A stretch of DNA of 37,907 nt from Betaproteobacteria bacterium (lineage in GTDB: Bacteria > Pseudomonadota > Gammaproteobacteria > Burkholderiales > WYBJ01). A program made the translations under genes and the position numbers. Positions 1-6,482 of the stretch are shown here, in pieces. The stretch's first letter is position 1; each line of letters begins with the position of its first letter. The stretch spans positions 1 to 37,907 of the forward strand of contig WHTS01000053.1 of assembly GCA_009377585.1 (NCBI GenBank), written 5' to 3'. The notes beneath the pieces were generated by a model. It had not been told where the DNA came from. It was given only the letters and a program-made list of their open reading frames with translations, and did not search any database.

Positions 1-1
1 C

Positions 2-412
2 GCCGGCGCGGACGTCGTCAACGTCATGACGCGCTCGGATACACCGGTGTTCGACGGCCGCCTGCTCGAGCCCGGACAACACGTCAACGCCGCCGGCGGC
101 AACGCGCTAGATCGGCGGGAAGTCGATCTCGAGACGGTCAGGCGTGCACGCGTGGTGGTCGATTCGCGCGAAGTGGCCCGTGGCGAATGCGGCGATTTGC
201 TGCCCGCGATCGAGCAGGGGCTGCTCTACTGGGAACAGGTTCCGGACCTCGGCGAGGTGCTGATCGGACAGCGCCCCGGGCGCACGTCGGATGCCGACAT
301 CACACTGTTCGAATCGCACGGCATGGCGCTGCAGGATATCTATACCGGACGCCACGTCCTGGAGGTGGCGCGCGCCCAAAACATCGGCGTCGATCTGCCG
401 ATCGGAGGTTGA
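2..412 (+). CDS. Ornithine cyclodeaminase/mu-crystallin family protein, 3' part only
   Basis: The reading frame is open from the first bases of the window and ends at a stop at 410-412, so only the C-terminal 136 or so residues are present. The visible part matches the NAD-binding half of the ornithine cyclodeaminase/mu-crystallin family: a strand ending in VVNVMTRS, then TPVFDGRLLEPGQHVNAAG, where the HVNA(A/V)G segment is characteristic, then VVVDSREVARGECGDL and a C-terminal DITLFESHGMALQDI segment typical of these enzymes. Members act on amino acids or ketimines (ornithine cyclodeaminase, alanine dehydrogenase, ketimine reductase), and the substrate cannot be read from this fragment. The next gene is convergent, so nothing in the window indicates its operon. 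The family assignment is firm; the reaction is unknown. Confidence 0.85.
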   Translation, partial: AGADVVNVMTRSDTPVFDGRLLEPGQHVNAAGGNALDRREVDLETVRRARVVVDSREVARGECGDLLPAIEQGLLYWEQVPDLGEVLIGQRPGRTSDADITLFESHGMALQDIYTGRHVLEVARAQNIGVDLPIGG

Positions 413-523
413 TCAGGTCAGGCAGCCCGTCATTGCGGCGCAGGCGACGCGCAAGCGCAATCCAGGCTGTATTTCCCCTGAGCTCCCGATTTCTCGGCAG
501 CGACGATTACCGGGCCGAGACCC

Positions 524-850
524 TCAAGGCCCTCGATCCACCCAGCCGCGATCGATCCGCTGCAGCAGCGGACGAGGCGCCTCGGTCGGCGCCGGATCGC
601 CCGAGCCCTGTTGCAGGCGGTTGGTTGCGCAATAGACCCCGTCGGCGATGATGAGCCCGAGCACGAGCGCAAGTGCAAGCCCGCTGCCGCCGCTGACGCT
701 CAGGCCGGCGTGAGCGCCTCCCGCTGGCGGTGGTGGCGGAGCGCCGTGGGCGGGAAAGCCGCTGCGAATCGCGACCGATCCGCCCCCGCATCCCGACAGA
801 GCGAAGACGGTGCTCACCAGCAAGGCGGCGATCGGCAATCCGCGGCGCAT
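524..850 (-). CDS. Small putative lipoprotein
   Basis: This 108-residue protein starts MRRGLPIAALLV and has a typical lipoprotein signal: two arginines, a hydrophobic stretch and the lipobox LSGC with the acylated cysteine at about residue 21. The start was placed at the ATG just before this signal rather than at an upstream in-frame codon that would bury it. After the cysteine come a glycine/proline-rich linker with a run of prolines and a second hydrophobic stretch (LALALVLGLIIADGVYCA, about residues 58-75), then a polar tail. I do not recognise a family. The gene begins 20 bases after the stop of the carboxymuconolactone-decarboxylase-like gene and is probably co-transcribed with it. Envelope location is inferred from the signal only. 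Confidence 0.55.
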   Translation of the reverse strand: MRRGLPIAALLVSTVFALSGCGGGSVAIRSGFPAHGAPPPPPAGGAHAGLSVSGGSGLALALVLGLIIADGVYCATNRLQQGSGDPAPTEAPRPLLQRIDRGWVDRGP

Positions 851-870
851 GGCCTCTGCCAGCCGAACAC

Positions 871-1191
871 TCAGTCTTCGAACGGTGGATTGCCGGGCGG
901 CATGATCGCGTGCGCGTTGAGCGTCATCGCGATCATCGAGTACCACTCGTAATGGCAGCGAAGCCCGCGCGCGGTGACGATGATCGCCAGCTCGGAAAGC
1001 TTGCGCCCCAGCGTGGTGTCGTAGCGGATCAGCTCGCCCAGGTGCTGGATGCGATTGGCCAGCTCCGGCACGAGCAGCAGTGCGAGAAAGGGACCACGGA
1101 CGCCGCCGCGCGGCCCGGCCGCAATGACATCATAGACTTGGCGTTGCTCGGCAGTGAGCTTCGACGTTTCGACGGGTTGCAGTCGCGCCAT
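871..1191 (-). CDS. Carboxymuconolactone decarboxylase-like protein, apparently internally deleted
   Basis: The 106-residue product starts MARLQPVETSKLTAEQRQ, and its first 80 or so residues follow the carboxymuconolactone decarboxylase-like family, including GVRGPFLALL, LGELIRYDTTLGRKLSELAI and VTARGLRCHYEWY. Family members of this type are usually about 180 residues. Here the sequence passes directly from EWY to SMIAMTLNAHAIMPPGNPPF, which resembles the normal C-terminus of the full-length family (a tyrosine pair, MTLNAH, then a PPG..PPF tail). The protein therefore looks like the two ends of a full-length member joined in frame, with roughly 75 residues missing. Whether it still folds is unknown. 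It sits 24 bases after a 65-residue unknown gene and 20 bases before the lipoprotein gene. Confidence 0.7.
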   Translation of the reverse strand: MARLQPVETSKLTAEQRQVYDVIAAGPRGGVRGPFLALLLVPELANRIQHLGELIRYDTTLGRKLSELAIIVTARGLRCHYEWYSMIAMTLNAHAIMPPGNPPFED

Positions 1192-1215
1192 GACACACCT
1201 CGATCGAGGGAAAGT

Positions 1216-1413
1216 TCAGTCCTGCTTGATCGCGTTGTCGCCCGAGCGCCAGCGCCGCCACGCCCATTGCTGGTCTTCCAGTATTTGCGGGTCTTCCAGC
1301 ATCTTGCGCACCAATGCGGTCACTTCGGACTCGTAGAGCTTGGAATCCCGCTTGGCTTCCCAGCGCTTCCCGGCCGCAAAGACGGGGGACTTTTTGGCGT
1401 GCTTATCGTTCAT
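1216..1413 (-). CDS. Small protein of unknown function, 65 residues
   Basis: The frame encodes MNDKHAKKSPVFAAGKRWEA and continues with a charged, probably helical sequence containing ALVRKMLEDPQILEDQQWAW and a final RRWRSGDNAIKQD. It has no signal peptide and no membrane segment. I chose the ATG at 1413 because the open frame upstream of it reads through low-complexity, alanine/histidine-rich sequence over a short direct repeat. I do not recognise a family. It precedes the carboxymuconolactone-decarboxylase-like gene by 24 bases on the same strand, which supports a real gene within a small operon. Existence is moderately supported; function unknown. Confidence 0.5.
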   Translation of the reverse strand: MNDKHAKKSPVFAAGKRWEAKRDSKLYESEVTALVRKMLEDPQILEDQQWAWRRWRSGDNAIKQD

Positions 1414-1421
1414 GAAAATTC

Positions 1422-1451
1422 CATGGTGGCTTGCTGCATGGTGGCTTGCTG
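1422..1451. repeat. 15-bp direct duplication
   Basis: CATGGTGGCTTGCTG is present twice head to tail immediately upstream of the 65-residue gene. It could place two alternative translation-start contexts near each other, but neither ATG is needed for the downstream frame. Confidence 0.6.
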
Positions 1452-1558
1452 GCGTGTGCGATCGGGCTGCCGGCACGGCTCCGCTTGCATGAGGGTAGGT
1501 GATTATAGCGCCCGTTCTTGCGCCGCCGGCTGCCGCAGGCGGGTGCCACAACGCCGGA

Positions 1559-2707
1559 TCAGAACCGCTTCGAGCCCAGGAACGCGCCGCCGAGCAGAAT
1601 GAAACTGTTGACCCAGAACACCGGGCCCATGCCGAACACCGACCCGGCCGCGCCGAACAGCAGCGGCACGAACATGTGGGTCAGGTTGTTCGCCATCTGC
1701 CGGATGCCGTTCGCTTCCCCCGCGCGACCGGCCGGCGAACGGTTGTAGGTGATCATCATGGTGAGCGGCTGGCCGCAGCCCAGCCCCAGCCCCATCACGA
1801 AGGCGGCGAGCATGAGAAACGCTACGTTCTCGAACAGCGGGACCGATGCGAACGCACCGGCGCCGAGCGCCATCGCCCACCCCAGCGTGCGCGGTTCGCC
1901 GAAGCGCCGGGTGAGCTTCGGAATGAAGACCCGCACTGCCAGGGTCGCGGCCCCGAAGGTGCTGATGACCACGCCGATCATCGTCGCCGACAGGCCGATG
2001 CGGGTGCCGTAGATGGGCATGAAGAACGTGAACAAATCCCAGCCCGTGACGCAGGCGCCGCTGGCAACGAAGATCGCGAGCAATCCGCGATTGCGCAGAA
2101 GGTCGAGCACGCTGCGCTTGCCGCCCACCTCGCCCCCGGAGCGCGCCATCGGAATGCGCCGCTTCGACGAAAGAATAGCGGCGGGAAGGAGCAGGATGGC
2201 GCTCAGGATGGCATAGGCCCAGACCGACCCCGCGTGATCGACCGAGAAGCCCACCACCAGCGGGCCGGTGAGGCTCGCGATGGAGTAGCCCATCGAGAGG
2301 GTGCTGAAATTGAACGAGCGCCGCTCGGGCGGGCTCATCGCGCCTGCGAGCGCCTGCGCCGCCACGTTGAAGAAGGCAAAGCTCCCGCCCACGATCGCGG
2401 CCGAAAGAAACAGCGCCGGCAACCCGCGCCACAGCGCCGGGATCATGAGCCCCACCATCAGTCCCAGCGCCCCGTAGAACATCGGCACGCGGTGACCGAT
2501 CCGATCGGCCATGCGCCCGGCCTTCACCGAGACGAACATCGGCGCGAGCGCGTACACCGAGATCAGCAGACCGATCACCAGCGGCGTGCCGCCGAGGGTG
2601 AGCGCATACAGCGAAAGCAGGATCCGGCTGCCGCCGAAGCTCACGTGAACCAGTACGACGATCGCCGTGAGCAGATAGATCGGGTCGAGCGGCGGGCGGG
2701 CTTTCAA
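1559..2707 (-). CDS. MFS transporter
   Basis: This 382-residue, very hydrophobic protein has about twelve predicted membrane segments and the layout of the major facilitator superfamily. The loop after the second segment reads AGRMADRIGHRVP, the typical cytoplasmic motif A (G..aDr.GrR). A charged central loop (SSKRRIPMARSGGEVGGKR) separates the two six-helix halves. The start is a TTG that overlaps the stop of the upstream glutathione S-transferase gene as TTGA, so translation is probably coupled to it. The substrate is not deducible; the pairing with a glutathione S-transferase would suit export of a small organic or conjugated compound, but that is inference. The next gene on the strand begins 145 bases downstream. 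Confidence 0.85.
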   Translation of the reverse strand: MKARPPLDPIYLLTAIVVLVHVSFGGSRILLSLYALTLGGTPLVIGLLISVYALAPMFVSVKAGRMADRIGHRVPMFYGALGLMVGLMIPALWRGLPALFLSAAIVGGSFAFFNVAAQALAGAMSPPERRSFNFSTLSMGYSIASLTGPLVVGFSVDHAGSVWAYAILSAILLLPAAILSSKRRIPMARSGGEVGGKRSVLDLLRNRGLLAIFVASGACVTGWDLFTFFMPIYGTRIGLSATMIGVVISTFGAATLAVRVFIPKLTRRFGEPRTLGWAMALGAGAFASVPLFENVAFLMLAAFVMGLGLGCGQPLTMMITYNRSPAGRAGEANGIRQMANNLTHMFVPLLFGAAGSVFGMGPVFWVNSFILLGGAFLGSKRF

Positions 2708-3318
2708 GCGGATTGGGGCACCGTGCTGCGGAACGAAGGACGCGCCTCGAGGCGTTCGGCGTAGGAGGCAAGCTGCGCACGGGGGCTACGCCAATCGACC
2801 GAGGGCAGCACCTGGTCGAGGTAGCAGAGCGCATAACCGGCGCAGATATCGGCGAGCCCGAAGACATCGCCATGGAGCCAGTTTCGGCCTGCGATGCAGT
2901 CGGCATACGCGTCCAGTGTACGCTGCAGCTTGTCGTGCTGGCGGGGCATCCATGCCGCACGCCTTTCCGGGTCGGTCATGGGGCCGAGGTCGTGCGACAC
3001 GGTCACGGCCACCTCCGCCAACCCGTCACCCAGCGCCTCGAAGCGCTTGACCGCGATCCGGCCCGCGAAGTCCTGCGGCACCAGCCGCGGCTCGGGCTTC
3101 AGACCCTCCAGGTATTCGCCGATGACGGCGGAATCATAGATCGTGTCGCCGTCGTCGAGCAGCAGCACCGGGATCTTGCCCAGGGGATTCAATTGCGCAA
3201 CGCGCGAGCCCGGCAGGCTCGGCCGGTCGACCACGTATTCGACCTCGATGCCCTTCTCCGCGGCGATCACCCGCACCTTGCGCACGAACGGACTTCCCGG
3301 CGAACCGAGAATTTTCAT
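2704..3318 (-). CDS. Glutathione S-transferase family protein (YibF-like)
   Basis: The 204-residue product begins MKILGSPGSPFVRKVRVIAA, the thioredoxin-fold N-terminus of YibF-type glutathione S-transferases with a serine at the S-P-F position as the likely catalytic residue. NPLGKIPVL supplies the conserved cis-proline, and DSAVIGEYLE carries the residues that hold the gamma-glutamyl group. The helical C-terminal domain (about residues 85-204) includes FGLADICAGYAL, the N-capping motif of the family. A strong ribosome site, AAGGAGTG, lies just upstream of the ATG. The stop overlaps the TTG start of the MFS gene. The substrate is unknown. The upstream 84 bases separate it from the SIR2-like gene on the same strand. 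Confidence 0.9.
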   Translation of the reverse strand: MKILGSPGSPFVRKVRVIAAEKGIEVEYVVDRPSLPGSRVAQLNPLGKIPVLLLDDGDTIYDSAVIGEYLEGLKPEPRLVPQDFAGRIAVKRFEALGDGLAEVAVTVSHDLGPMTDPERRAAWMPRQHDKLQRTLDAYADCIAGRNWLHGDVFGLADICAGYALCYLDQVLPSVDWRSPRAQLASYAERLEARPSFRSTVPQSA

Positions 3319-3402
3319 CGTTCACTCCTTGTTCTGTTCGCAACACAAACGCGGCGCCTGCCGCGCGGCTTGCGCGCGTGGCCCGCACATGACACGAAGT
3401 GT

Positions 3403-4242
3403 TCAGACCGCGCGCAGGCTGGGCGTATCCGAGCGCGGCGGTTCGTTGCTGCGCGTGCTCAGGCTCTGCAGGAATTCCACCAGGGCGCTCTTCGGGTCCG
3501 TCCGATCGGAGCTGATCATGCTGATGCCCCACTGGTCGAGCACCGCCTCCTGCACGGGGTTGGGCTTGGGCACGAAGATGTACGAGCGCGGCCGCACCGA
3601 GTACTTGCCGTGCGTCTTCCACAGCTTGTCGAGCTTGTAGAACAGATAGCGCAGGCTCACGTCCGAGAGCGAGTAGCCGATGAAGAGCACCGAGCGCGCC
3701 AGCACATCGGAGCGCAGCTTGATGTCGAGCGGCGACTCGAACTCCAGCCGCTCGAAGTAGCTCGACTCATCCAGCACGAGCGAACGGTCGTCGTCGAAAT
3801 CGCCGTGGAACTTCACGATCTGGGTCACGCCTTCGCGGATGCGCACGAGGTCGGTGACGTTGGTGATCTTGGTGTAGGGCCGCTTGTAGTGATCGAAGGC
3901 GATTTCGAGCCAGCGGTCGTAGTTGGTGGTGTAGATGATCGGGAAATCGGTTTCGACGATCAGCCGGTGCACTTCGGAGGCGCTGATGTCGACGGTATCG
4001 GAGTGCCAGGTCCGGTCCATCCAGCTGCGCAACCCGCCGAGGCTCCCGGTCTTGATCTTGTAGTACTCGGCGAGCGCCAGGTAGTCGCCGAGCGTGTTGT
4101 AGTGCTCCGGTTCGAAGCCGAGGTCCTCGGCCATCTTGCCGATCAAGCCCTTCCACGACAGCAGCCCCAGGTTCATCGATACTCCGGCGCCGACGAACAG
4201 GACCACGTTGCGGTGCTTGATCGACGCCAGGAGGTTTTCCAT
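3403..4242 (-). CDS. Stand-alone SIR2-like domain protein (possible defence NADase)
   Basis: The 279-residue protein is essentially one SIR2-like domain. Visible motifs are FVGAGVS (residues 16-22, the NAD-binding glycine loop), TTNYD (105-109), KFHGD (144-148, with the histidine at the sirtuin catalytic position) and FIGYSLSD (187-194). No zinc-binding cysteine quartet of true sirtuins is seen. This layout fits the SIR2_2-type domains found in many bacterial antiphage proteins, where it degrades NAD, rather than protein deacetylases. I chose the ATG at 4242 because the open frame further upstream runs into tRNA-Pro. No obvious partner (TIR, Argonaute, helicase) lies beside it; the neighbours are a GST gene and two tRNA genes. 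The family is well supported; the defence role is inference. Confidence 0.8.
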   Translation of the reverse strand: MENLLASIKHRNVVLFVGAGVSMNLGLLSWKGLIGKMAEDLGFEPEHYNTLGDYLALAEYYKIKTGSLGGLRSWMDRTWHSDTVDISASEVHRLIVETDFPIIYTTNYDRWLEIAFDHYKRPYTKITNVTDLVRIREGVTQIVKFHGDFDDDRSLVLDESSYFERLEFESPLDIKLRSDVLARSVLFIGYSLSDVSLRYLFYKLDKLWKTHGKYSVRPRSYIFVPKPNPVQEAVLDQWGISMISSDRTDPKSALVEFLQSLSTRSNEPPRSDTPSLRAV

Positions 4243-4337
4243 GATGGGTACCAGAGTCTCCACGAATCCAACCAGGTAGCGGCGCAACTCGCTTCTGTGC
4301 AAGCACGCCACGCGCCAGGCCGGATGCGATACCGCGA

Positions 4338-4414
4338 TGGTCGGGACGGCGAGATTCGAACTCGCGACCTCGTGCGCCCAAGGCACGCGCGCTACCAGGC
4401 TGCGCTACGCCCCG
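4338..4414 (-). tRNA. tRNA-Pro (UGG)
   Basis: On the minus strand a 77-base cloverleaf can be drawn. The acceptor CGGGGCG pairs with CGTCCCG (one G-U pair), the D arm is GCGC/GCGC, the anticodon stem is CGTGC/GCACG around the loop CTTGGGC, and the T arm is GCGAG/CTCGC around TTCGAAT. The anticodon TGG is at 4380-4378. The 3' CCA is encoded. The 3' end faces the SIR2-like gene 95 bases away. Confidence 0.95.
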
Positions 4415-4437
4415 ACTCGAATCCTGCAACGGCGATG

Positions 4438-4506
4438 TTTCGCCGGCAGCCGCCAACCAATTTCGCCGGCAGCCGCCAACCAATTTCGCCGGCAGCCGCC
4501 AACCAA
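4438..4506. repeat. Three perfect 23-bp tandem repeats between two tRNA genes
   Basis: The unit TTTCGCCGGCAGCCGCCAACCAA unit length is 23 bases (split here as TTTCGCCGGCAG and CCGCCAACCAA) and is present exactly three times with no spacer and no mismatch. It lies in the 190-base gap between tRNA-Thr and tRNA-Pro. No reading frame or hairpin explains it. The remainder of the gap shows nothing I recognise. Confidence 0.9.
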
Positions 4507-4604
4507 CTCGGGCAGGCTGCTTACCTGCTTGGAGTTTACCAGACCGATAAAGTCTCCCGCAGGCGAGCCGAGGCGCCGCTGCGCTGGCACCCTCGAAGCG
4601 GCGC

Positions 4605-4679
4605 TGGTGCCGGATGTCTGGATCGAACAGACGACCTACCGCTTACAAGGCGGTTGCTCTACCACTGAGCTAATCCGGC
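4605..4679 (-). tRNA. tRNA-Thr (UGU)
   Basis: The minus strand folds as a 75-base tRNA. The acceptor GCCGGAT pairs with ATCCGGC, the D arm is GCTC/GAGC, the anticodon stem is ACCGC/GCGGT around CTTGTAA, and the T arm is GTCTG/CAGAC around TTCGATC. The anticodon TGT is at 4647-4645. CCA is encoded. The 5' end is only 12 bases after the sspB stop codon on the same strand, so it is probably released from the pet-ssp transcript by RNase P or has a promoter inside sspB. Confidence 0.95.
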
Positions 4680-4691
4680 GCACGAAAGCGG

Positions 4692-5135
4692 CTATTTCAC
4701 GACCTGCAGGTGCGATTTGCGCCCGTTCGAGCCGCCCGCGGCGGGTGCGGTGGTGGGTGGCGTGGGGCTGGATGTGGCGGCGGCGGTGGGCTCGCGCGCC
4801 GGCTCGGCGGCCGCCGGTTCGGGCAGCTGCGCCTGGAAGAACATGCCTTCGCCGTTCTCGCGGGCGAAGATGCCGCGCACGGCCGACATCGGCACCGAGC
4901 ACTCGCGCGACACGCCGCCGAAGCGGGCGGCGAACTGGACGAGATCGTTGCCGAGCGTGAGCTTGTGGGTGGCGTCGGCGCTGATATTGAGGATAATTTC
5001 GCCGTTCTTGACGAATTCGAAGGGAACCCGGGTGTTCTCGTCCACTTGCACCGCGAGGTAGGCCGTATACCCGTTGTCGGTGCACCATTCCCAGATGGCA
5101 CGCACCAGGTAGGGTTTGGTCGCTTTGCTGATCAC
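4692..5135 (-). CDS. sspB: ClpXP protease specificity-enhancing factor SspB
   Basis: SspB is the adaptor that binds ssrA-tagged polypeptides and delivers them to ClpXP. The 147-residue product has the compact substrate-binding domain at residues 1-110 (PYLVRAIWEWCTDNG, then FVKNGEIILNISADATHKL, then FAARFGGVSRE). A flexible Ala/Pro/Thr-rich linker follows, and the extreme C-terminus is KSHLQVVK, which matches the ClpX-docking tail (usually L-R-V-V-K). The start is GTG and overlaps the sspA stop as GTGA, so the two are translationally coupled. The gene is last of the pet-ssp run and is followed at once by tRNA-Thr. Confidence 0.95.
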   Translation of the reverse strand: MISKATKPYLVRAIWEWCTDNGYTAYLAVQVDENTRVPFEFVKNGEIILNISADATHKLTLGNDLVQFAARFGGVSRECSVPMSAVRGIFARENGEGMFFQAQLPEPAAAEPAREPTAAATSSPTPPTTAPAAGGSNGRKSHLQVVK

Positions 5136-5731
5136 TTTCGCATCACCTTTTCCGACGGCGTCAGCGACTCGATGAACGCCGGCCGGCTGAACAGGCGCTC
5201 AGAATACTTCATCAAGGGCGCGGCTTGCTTCGGCATCTGGATATCGTAGTAGTCGAGCCGCCACAACAGCGGCGCGATCGCCACGTCCAGCATGGAGAAC
5301 TCGTCGCCCAGCATGTGTTTCTGCTTGGTGAACACCGGCGCGATCTGCGACAGATTGTCGCGGATGATCGAACGCGCCTTCTCGGCTGCCTTCTGGCTGC
5401 CTTTCTCGATCGCTTCCAGATGCGCGAACAATTCCTTCTCGAAGCGGAACAGGAACAGGCGCGCGCGCGCGCGCATCACCGGATCGGCCGGCATCAGCTG
5501 CGGATGCGGAAAGCGGTCGTCGATGTACTCGTTGATGATGTTCGACTCGTACAGGATGAGATCCCGTTCCACCAGCACCGGGACCTGGTTGTACGGGTTC
5601 ATCACCGCCAGGTCCTCCGGCTTGTTGTACATGTCGACGTCGATGATCTGGAAATCCATACCCTTCTCGTACAGCACGTTGCGGCAGCGCTGCGAAAAGG
5701 GATCGGTCGTTCCGGAGTAAAGGGTCATCAT
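5132..5731 (-). CDS. sspA: Stringent starvation protein A (SspA), GST-fold RNA polymerase-associated factor
   Basis: The 199-residue protein has a glutathione-S-transferase fold: MTLYSGTTDPFSQRCRNVLY at the N-terminus, NPYNQVPVLVERDL with the cis-proline, and ESNIINEYIDDRFPHPQL. SspA binds RNA polymerase and alters promoter choice during stationary phase and acid stress in E. coli; it lacks transferase activity there. Two adjacent ATG codons could start the protein; the first is listed. A run of alternating GC (5459-5473) encodes an Arg-Ala-Arg-Ala stretch. It lies 21 bases downstream of petC and overlaps sspB, the usual betaproteobacterial arrangement petABC-sspAB. Confidence 0.95.
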   Translation of the reverse strand: MMTLYSGTTDPFSQRCRNVLYEKGMDFQIIDVDMYNKPEDLAVMNPYNQVPVLVERDLILYESNIINEYIDDRFPHPQLMPADPVMRARARLFLFRFEKELFAHLEAIEKGSQKAAEKARSIIRDNLSQIAPVFTKQKHMLGDEFSMLDVAIAPLLWRLDYYDIQMPKQAAPLMKYSERLFSRPAFIESLTPSEKVMRK

Positions 5732-5752
5732 GATTATCGATTCCCAAGCCCT

Positions 5753-6481
5753 TCAGTGCACGCCCTTCCAGTAGGCCTGCTTGAGCAACCAGCTCACGGC
5801 GATGAATACCGACAGGACCAGCAGCACGGCGATCCCGATCTGCACACGCGACATTCCCGCAGGCTCGCCCATGTACACGAGATAGTTCACCAGGTCGCCG
5901 ACCAGCTGGTCGTACTGCACCGGCGTCATGCGCCCCGGGGTCTGCAGAACCAGCCGGGGCGTGTGCGTTGCGTGGCCGTGCGCATCCTTGCCTTCCTCCA
6001 TCTTCAGGACCTGCACGCCCTGAAGATGCATCAGAACGTGCGGCATGGCCACGCTCGGGAAGATGAGATTGTTCCAGCCGGTCGGGCGTGCGGGATCGCG
6101 GTAGAAGTCGCGCAGGTACGTGTACAGCCAGTCGGCCCCGCGCGAGCGGCCGACCACCGTGAGATCCGGTGGCGCCACGCCGAACCACTGCGCGGCATCT
6201 TGGCTCCGCATCGCCACCGTCATCGTTTCGCCGACCTTGTCGGCGGCGAACATCAGGTTGTCGCGAATCTGCTGTTCGGACAGCCCCAGGTCGCTCAGCC
6301 GGTTGTAGCGCATGTAGTTGGCACTATGGCAGTTCAGGCAGTAGTTGACGAACACCTTCGCACCGCGCTGCAGCGACGGCAGGTTGTGCAGGTCGACCGG
6401 CGCCCGGTCCAGGTTCAGGCCCGCGGAACTCGCCAGCGCCAGCGCCGGCGCAAGCAGCAACAAGGCAACGAGCTTCTTCAT
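5753..6481 (-). CDS. petC: Ubiquinol-cytochrome c reductase, cytochrome c1 subunit
   Basis: Cytochrome c1 passes electrons from the Rieske protein to soluble or membrane cytochromes c. The 242-residue precursor has a signal peptide (KKLVALLLLAPALALASS), one haem-c site CLNCH at residues 48-52, the PDLTVVGRSRGADWLYTYL segment conserved in c1, a likely methionine ligand in SVAMPHVL, and a C-terminal membrane anchor (IGIAVLLVLSVFIAVSWLL) that fixes it in the inner membrane with the haem domain in the periplasm. It follows petB by one base and precedes sspA by 21 bases. The identification is firm. Confidence 0.97.
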   Translation of the reverse strand: MKKLVALLLLAPALALASSAGLNLDRAPVDLHNLPSLQRGAKVFVNYCLNCHSANYMRYNRLSDLGLSEQQIRDNLMFAADKVGETMTVAMRSQDAAQWFGVAPPDLTVVGRSRGADWLYTYLRDFYRDPARPTGWNNLIFPSVAMPHVLMHLQGVQVLKMEEGKDAHGHATHTPRLVLQTPGRMTPVQYDQLVGDLVNYLVYMGEPAGMSRVQIGIAVLLVLSVFIAVSWLLKQAYWKGVH

Positions 6482-6482
6482 C

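Noticed and set aside
3403-4242. SIR2-like gene as part of a Thoeris, DSR or short-Argonaute system
   Set aside because: No TIR, Argonaute or other partner gene adjoins it, and the protein lacks extra domains; only a stand-alone reading is supported.
4338-4414. tRNA-Pro as an integration site with a duplicated 3' end bordering an island
   Set aside because: I found no second copy of the tRNA 3' end to the left within the window, and no integrase.
2713-4668. Long plus-strand open frame across the GST gene, SIR2-like gene and both tRNAs
   Set aside because: It reads through two tRNA genes and a tandem repeat and is antisense to two recognisable proteins.
5459-5473. GC dinucleotide run in sspA as a phase-variation tract
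   Set aside because: It is short, encodes the Arg-Ala alternation in a normally arginine-rich part of SspA, and there is no sign of frame disruption.
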